Below are positions 5,542-9,428 of a DNA stretch of 9,428 bases, piece by piece. Each line of letters opens with the position of its first letter. Position 1 is the stretch's first letter. Position numbers and translations under genes: made by a program. The notes beneath the pieces were generated by a model. That model was given only the letters and a program-made list of their open reading frames with translations. It searched no databases and was not told the DNA's origin. Source of the DNA: Acidobacteriota bacterium (GTDB lineage Bacteria > Acidobacteriota > Terriglobia > Terriglobales > Acidobacteriaceae); contig JAJYZK010000094.1 of NCBI GenBank assembly GCA_021799945.1, positions 1-9,428 of the forward strand. Reading direction: 5' to 3'.

Positions 5542-6549
5542 TTATACGGCTGGATCGCCTGACGGGGCGGGCGGTTCGGACTCCGCCGGCTTGGCGGCCG
5601 GAACAATCTGCACCAGAGGCGCTGCAGCCGGAGCTTCGGCGGCGTGGGCGCGGTTCAGGGCCTCCACATCGACGGGCAGGCCGGCAGGCACGATCACGGG
5701 TTGCGCATATTTGTGCGCATATTCGCGGGTAATTCGATGGAGAACGACGATGCCGGCCAGCATCACCACAAGCGCCGTCAAGCTCCCTTCCGGACCGTAA
5801 TCGCTCCCCGTAAGCCAGTCCGCCCCGATTGTGCTGCTTTGCACCACCGGGGAAAAGCTGGTGATGCCGCTCAGGGGCAGTCCGAAAAGCAGGCACATGC
5901 TCGCATTCCAGGCAAAGTGCCAGCCCCAGCAGATCCACAGGGCGCGGGTGCGAAGGTAGGCGGCGGAAAGCAGCCACCCGGCGAGAATCGCGACCATGGT
6001 GCTCATCCGGTTTGCGCCCGGATTGAGCAGGTGCAGCAGACCGAAGAGCAGAGATGCCAGGACGGTGGCGAAAAATGGTCCGACAGCCTCGATCAGTTTT
6101 TGGAACGGGTACCCGCGGAATACGACCTCTTCGGCTAACGAAGCGACCGCCAGCAGCAGAACATCCGAAACCAGAAGAAGAAACTGGTGCGGCGCCGCCC
6201 AGATCGTCACTACCATGCCGCCGTTCAAGACCATGGGGAGGATGCTGGCCGTCAGCATGCCCCAGCCCAGCGCCGCACCCAGCGCGAACTCCCTCGCCCA
6301 GCCCGGTCGCCGGCCCAGACCCATCGCACGAATGGGCTCCGATCGGCGGTCGAACGCCAAGGACATGGAGCCGTACCCAAACAGAAGCAGGAACAGAAGA
6401 AGCGTGCGGCTTACCAATTCGGTCCAGACTCCGGAGGAGAGCCCACGCGCCGCCATTTCCGCCAGAATTCGGGCGTAATAAAAGTAGACTCCGGCGAGAA
6501 AGACGTATCCGAAGGCGCGCACGCGGTGCGGAGCGGTGGATCGTTTCAT
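5542..6549 (-). CDS. CPBP-family intramembrane glutamic endopeptidase
   Basis: CPBP (CAAX protease and bacteriocin-processing/Abi) proteins are multi-pass membrane proteases whose active site lies within the bilayer. Known roles include CAAX prenyl-protein processing in eukaryotes and bacteriocin self-immunity; the substrate here is unknown. The 335 residues hold all three motifs: EExxxR as Glu140-Glu141...Arg145, FxxxH as Phe169...His173, and HxxxN as His211...Asn215. Hydrophobic segments lie around residues 12-30, 45-62, 87-107, 122-138, 158-175, 184-198, 206-225 and 258-270. After the last one comes a cytosolic or periplasmic tail of about 60 residues, rich in Ala and Pro, that is not part of the family core. 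The ATG start has no clear ribosome binding site, but a 14-codon frame ends across it in an ATGA overlap. It follows accA by 84 bp on the same strand and may share its transcript. Confidence 0.9.
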   Translation of the reverse strand: MKRSTAPHRVRAFGYVFLAGVYFYYARILAEMAARGLSSGVWTELVSRTLLLFLLLFGYGSMSLAFDRRSEPIRAMGLGRRPGWAREFALGAALGWGMLTASILPMVLNGGMVVTIWAAPHQFLLLVSDVLLLAVASLAEEVVFRGYPFQKLIEAVGPFFATVLASLLFGLLHLLNPGANRMSTMVAILAGWLLSAAYLRTRALWICWGWHFAWNASMCLLFGLPLSGITSFSPVVQSSTIGADWLTGSDYGPEGSLTALVVMLAGIVVLHRITREYAHKYAQPVIVPAGLPVDVEALNRAHAAEAPAAAPLVQIVPAAKPAESEPPAPSGDPAV

Positions 6550-6590
6550 AAGCGCCAGTCCAGGCTGCGAGTTCCGCGTGCGTCGGTCAT
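6546..6590 (-). CDS. Possible 14-codon leader ORF coupled to the CPBP gene
   Basis: ATG at 6590 starts a 14-codon frame (MTDARGTRSLDWRL) whose TGA overlaps the ATG of the CPBP gene as ATGA. GAGA lies just upstream of its ATG, a weak ribosome binding site, whereas the CPBP start itself has none. It could serve translational coupling rather than make a functional peptide. The evidence is only position and overlap, so this is speculative. Confidence 0.25.
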   Translation of the reverse strand: MTDARGTRSLDWRL

Positions 6591-6633
6591 TTTTCTCGGC
6601 GAGTGGGTCCTGAATGGGTGGCGGCGGGGCCGG

Positions 6634-7527
6634 CTAGCTGCTGAAAAACTGGGCAATCGTTCTGAACTTTGCGCGGCGCGCCGCCAGCAGAACTTCAATG
6701 GGCTGGGCGCGCAACTGCGCAAAATGCGCCTGCAGCTTCGCATCCAGGGACGCGGCGGCGGCGGCAGCGTCAAGCTGAGCTCCACCCTCCGGCTCGGCAG
6801 CCACATCGTCTACGCACCCCATCGCCAGAACATCCTGAGAGGTAAGCTTCAGGGCGGCGGCGGCCTGCGCCCGCTTGCCGGCATCGCGCCACATAATGGA
6901 GCCGCAGGACTCCGGGGCGATCACGGAGTAAATCGCATTTTCCAGCATGAGCACACGATCGGCGACGGCCAGCGCCAGAGCCCCGCCGGAACCGCCCTCC
7001 CCGGTGATGGTGGCGATGGTCGGGACGCGCAGCCGCGACATCTCCCGCAGATTGCGGGCAATCGCCTCGGCCTGCCCCCGCTCCTCGGCGGCCATTCCAG
7101 GATTGGCGCCCGTCAAGTCGATGAAGGTGAAGACCGGACGATGGAATTTCTCCGCCAGCTTCATCGCCCGCAAAGCCTTGCGATAGCCCTCCGGATTCGG
7201 CATCCCGAAGTTGCGGCGAACCTTCTCCCGGGTTCCGCGGCCTTTTAAGTTGGCTATCACCATCACTTCCTCGCCATGGAATCGAGCCATGCCGCAGGCC
7301 ATGGCAAGGTCGTCTCCGAAGGCGCGGTCCCCATGAATCTCCGCAAAGTCTGTGAAAATTCGCTGAACGAAATCCATCGGGTATGGGCGCTGGGGGTGAC
7401 GGGCAAGCTCCGTCTTGATCCAAGCCAGATGCACGGGCTCCGCTTGCCCCGGCCCCTGGTCCAACTCCTCCGCTGCTCCTGATGCTCCTGAATCGGTCAT
7501 GAGAACGCGCTCGAGCGTCCAGGCCAC
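6634..7527 (-). CDS. accA: Acetyl-CoA carboxylase carboxyltransferase subunit alpha AccA
   Basis: With AccD this subunit forms the carboxyltransferase that moves CO2 from carboxybiotin to acetyl-CoA, making malonyl-CoA for fatty-acid synthesis. Of 297 residues, the crotonase-like core is clear: ARHPQRPY (42-49), HGDRAFGDD (65-73), KGRGTREKVRRNFGMPNPEGYRKA (95-118), AEERGQAEAIARNLREMSRL (147-166), the oxyanion-hole region TGEGGSGGALA (175-185) and YSVIAPESC (200-208). Two oddities stand out. The N-terminal helical region is only about 40 residues, against about 80 in the 319-residue E. coli protein. The usual DTPGAYPG reads DLTGANPG (137-144). The GTG at 7527 has GGGGA upstream; an ATG at 7500 is a shorter alternative. 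Its place directly after dnaE is the known E. coli order. accD is not in the window. Confidence 0.93.
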   Translation of the reverse strand: MAWTLERVLMTDSGASGAAEELDQGPGQAEPVHLAWIKTELARHPQRPYPMDFVQRIFTDFAEIHGDRAFGDDLAMACGMARFHGEEVMVIANLKGRGTREKVRRNFGMPNPEGYRKALRAMKLAEKFHRPVFTFIDLTGANPGMAAEERGQAEAIARNLREMSRLRVPTIATITGEGGSGGALALAVADRVLMLENAIYSVIAPESCGSIMWRDAGKRAQAAAALKLTSQDVLAMGCVDDVAAEPEGGAQLDAAAAAASLDAKLQAHFAQLRAQPIEVLLAARRAKFRTIAQFFSS

Positions 7528-7554
7528 AGATCCCCGACGCCGCGTATCTCCCTG

Positions 7555-7583
7555 ATTGTAAGGATTGGCCGCGCCCCAGACAA
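7555..7583 (-). promoter_or_regulatory. Promoter of accA in the dnaE-accA gap
   Basis: On the minus strand TTGTCT (7583-7578) and TACAAT (7560-7555) are exactly 17 bases apart, matching four and five of six sigma70 consensus positions. The predicted start near 7548 leaves a leader of about 20 bases to the GTG or about 48 bases to the ATG of accA. accA can therefore be transcribed independently of dnaE. Confidence 0.65.
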
Positions 7584-7593
7584 ATCGCCTGTG

Positions 7594-9428
7594 CTATTCG
7601 AAGGCCTGAACCGCTCCACGCCCGAGCAGTTCCTCGGTCCGCTCGATGAAGCCGCGGTCGGCCGTCACCGAGAATCCCTCCGGCTCCAGCAGCACGCAAT
7701 ACTCCCCGCAGCGCTCCAGGTGGATCATGATCCGCCCCGGACCCGGAGCGGCGGCGATGATCGCCCGCAGCGAGTCCAGGGTCGCCGAGTTGGCGCTCTC
7801 CAGAGGAACTTTGATCCGCACATTCTGCGGCAGTTTCACCTTCACGTCTTCCAGGGGCTGAATGCCGGAGACGCTGAGCTTGGGCGCCGATTCGTCGTCT
7901 TCCCAGCGCAGCACTCCCCGCACGAGAACCGGAACATCGATCTTCAGGCTTTCCGCCAGCCTGGCGTAGTCCTTCGGAAAACAGATCAGGTCGATCTTCC
8001 CGACGGTGTCTTCCAGCATCGCCTGGGCATACATCTCACCCGAGCGCTTGGATTTGCCCACCTTCAATCCGGCCATCACGCCGGCAATCGAGGTCATGTT
8101 CTCCGGCTCGCCGCCGCGACGGCGCCCCGCCGACGGCTGGGCCCTCATTTCCAGAATCGTCGCCGTGTCCACCACATTCAGATTGCGCAACTTGTCCGCG
8201 TATCTGTCCAAGGGATGGCCGGATACGAAAAAGCCCAGCACCTCCTTTTCGAACTGCAGCCTCTGGTTTTCATCCCAGTCCGGCGCATCGGGCAGAGGTT
8301 CGCGAACATTTGCCGGTCCGTCGTCGAAGACCCCGGACAACTGCACAAAAAGGCCCTGCTGGCCCGCCGCCCGATCCTGACGATCCTTCTGCGCCCGCTC
8401 CATGGCCTTGTCCGCGGCGCCCATAAGCTGCGCCCGCCGTCCAAGGGAGTCCAGAGCGCCACTCTTGATCAAGGATTCCAAAACCCGTTTGTTCATCAGC
8501 CGCGAATCGACCATCCGGCAGAACTCCCAGAAGGACTCGAAGCCGCGGCCCTGGGCGGCCAGCTCGCCGCGGGCCGCGAGAATCGAGTCGATCGCGTTGC
8601 AACCCACATTTTTGATCGCCGTCAGACCGAAGCGGATCGCCGAGCCGTGCGGAGTAAAGCCCGCGTCGGAGATTTGCACGTCGGGAGGCTCGACCGCGAT
8701 CTCCATCTCCCGGCATTCCTTGATGTATTTCACGACGTTTTCCGGCTTGGAAATCTCCGAGCTGAGCAGCGCCGACATGAACTCCACGGGAAAGTGCGTT
8801 TTGAGATACGCGGTGCGGTAGGCGAGCAGCGCGTAGGCGGCCGAGTGGGACTTGTTGAAGCCGTAACCGGCGAATTGCTCCATCAGATCGAAGAGCCGGA
8901 CGGCCTTTTCCTTCGGATGCCCGCGCTCGACCGCTCCGTCGACAAAACGGCTACGCTGCTGCGCCATTTCCTTCTCGTTTTTCTTGCCCATGGCGCGGCG
9001 CAGCAGATCCGCCTCTCCCAGCGAATACCCGGCCAGCACATTGGCGATCTGCATCACCTGTTCCTGGTACACAATGACGCCCATGGTCTCCTTGAGAATC
9101 GGCTCCAGTTCAGGCAGCTCATAACTGACCTCCCTGCGCCCCCACTTGCGCTCGATGAAGTCGTCGATCATCCCTCCCTGAATCGGTCCCGGGCGATACA
9201 AGGCGTTCAAAGCGGTCAGGTCCTCGACCGAGACCGGTTTATACCGGCGCAGAACATCGCGCATCCCCGCCGATTCAAACTGAAAAACGCCGGAGGTGAG
9301 CGCCCGATGGAAGACCTTTTCATAGGTCTCGGCGTCGTCCAGCGGAATGGTGGCCAGATCGAGCGCGCCGCGCGGGTTGCGCTCAATCAGCCGCAGCGCG
9401 TCGTCGATGACCGTAAGCGTGGTGAGCC
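7594..9428 (-). CDS. dnaE: DNA polymerase III subunit alpha DnaE, C-terminal part (5' end outside window)
   Basis: This is the replicative polymerase of the C family. The open frame runs from the window edge to TAG at 7596-7594, giving about 611 residues, roughly half of a usual 1,150-residue DnaE. The PHP domain and the first two catalytic aspartates are outside. Visible from the edge inward are GVFQFESAGMRD, ALNALYRPGP, GGMIDDFIERKWG (expected to hold the third active-site Asp), VIVYQEQVMQIA, LLRRAMGKK and the very conserved GYGFNKSHSAAYALLAYRTAYLK. These are followed by the helix-hairpin-helix region (AIKNVG, MNKRVLESLIKSGALDSLG), the GFFVSGHPLDRY segment and an OB fold (from TSIAGVMAG to VRGVLRW). 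The reading frame is intact. It is followed by accA after 66 bp. The first in-frame ATG inside the window (9264) is internal, not the true start. Confidence 0.96.
   Translation of the reverse strand, partial: LTTLTVIDDALRLIERNPRGALDLATIPLDDAETYEKVFHRALTSGVFQFESAGMRDVLRRYKPVSVEDLTALNALYRPGPIQGGMIDDFIERKWGRREVSYELPELEPILKETMGVIVYQEQVMQIANVLAGYSLGEADLLRRAMGKKNEKEMAQQRSRFVDGAVERGHPKEKAVRLFDLMEQFAGYGFNKSHSAAYALLAYRTAYLKTHFPVEFMSALLSSEISKPENVVKYIKECREMEIAVEPPDVQISDAGFTPHGSAIRFGLTAIKNVGCNAIDSILAARGELAAQGRGFESFWEFCRMVDSRLMNKRVLESLIKSGALDSLGRRAQLMGAADKAMERAQKDRQDRAAGQQGLFVQLSGVFDDGPANVREPLPDAPDWDENQRLQFEKEVLGFFVSGHPLDRYADKLRNLNVVDTATILEMRAQPSAGRRRGGEPENMTSIAGVMAGLKVGKSKRSGEMYAQAMLEDTVGKIDLICFPKDYARLAESLKIDVPVLVRGVLRWEDDESAPKLSVSGIQPLEDVKVKLPQNVRIKVPLESANSATLDSLRAIIAAAPGPGRIMIHLERCGEYCVLLEPEGFSVTADRGFIERTEELLGRGAVQAFE

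Noticed and set aside
5015..5800. 261-codon open frame on the plus strand
   Set aside because: It overlaps the lipoprotein signal region and the CPBP C-terminus on the opposite strand, has no ribosome binding site and shows no recognisable domain.
6187..7248. 353-codon open frame on the plus strand across accA and the CPBP gene
   Set aside because: It is antisense to two clearly conserved genes, crosses their intergenic gap, and its translation shows only low-complexity Arg/Gly/His-rich sequence with no motif. It is a GC-driven shadow.

Overview
This is a GC-rich bacterial chromosome segment made mostly of housekeeping genes. My best guess is Acidobacteriota or a neighbouring lineage. That rests on three things: the intergenic repeat at 1-221, with its TCCTGAGC...GAAGGATCT cores, which I remember as common in that phylum; the adjacent dnaE and accA; and the mix of DinB-like, CPBP and lineage-specific lipoprotein genes. 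No 16S rRNA gene or other marker is present, so this is an inference. I see no phage, insertion sequence, CRISPR array, toxin-antitoxin pair or defence genes.

Left part (1-3031): an imperfect inverted repeat with a nested hairpin reaches into the stop codon of thiD (minus strand; HMP/HMP-P kinase of thiamine synthesis). A 377-bp gap separates thiD from the divergent rlpA-like gene (plus; DPBB cell-wall protein), which has a good sigma70-type promoter. pyrF (plus; OMP decarboxylase of pyrimidine synthesis) follows. It converges, with only 9 bp between stop codons, on a 59-codon minus-strand gene for a four-cysteine zinc-ribbon protein. That gene is easy to miss because it is so short.

Middle part (3032-5541): a roughly 300-bp gap holds GCGCC boxes at 12-13-bp spacing and a perfect 8-bp hairpin. 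Then come a DinB/YfiT-type gene and a long predicted lipoprotein with a BamE/SmpA-like segment, both on the minus strand.

Right part (5542-9428), all minus strand: dnaE (C-terminal part, cut by the window edge), accA and a CPBP-family membrane protease follow one another in transcription order. The dnaE-accA adjacency is the one known from E. coli. accA also has its own promoter-like sequence in the 66-bp gap after dnaE. The encoded AccA has a short N-terminus and an altered version of a usually very conserved motif.

The genes do not form one pathway. DNA replication (dnaE), fatty-acid initiation (accA), pyrimidine (pyrF), thiamine (thiD) and envelope genes (rlpA-like, lipoprotein, CPBP) lie side by side. 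I found no convincing new multi-gene system. The items most worth a second look are the zinc-ribbon gene and its leader, the lipoprotein, the AccA motif changes and the repeat at the thiD 3' end.
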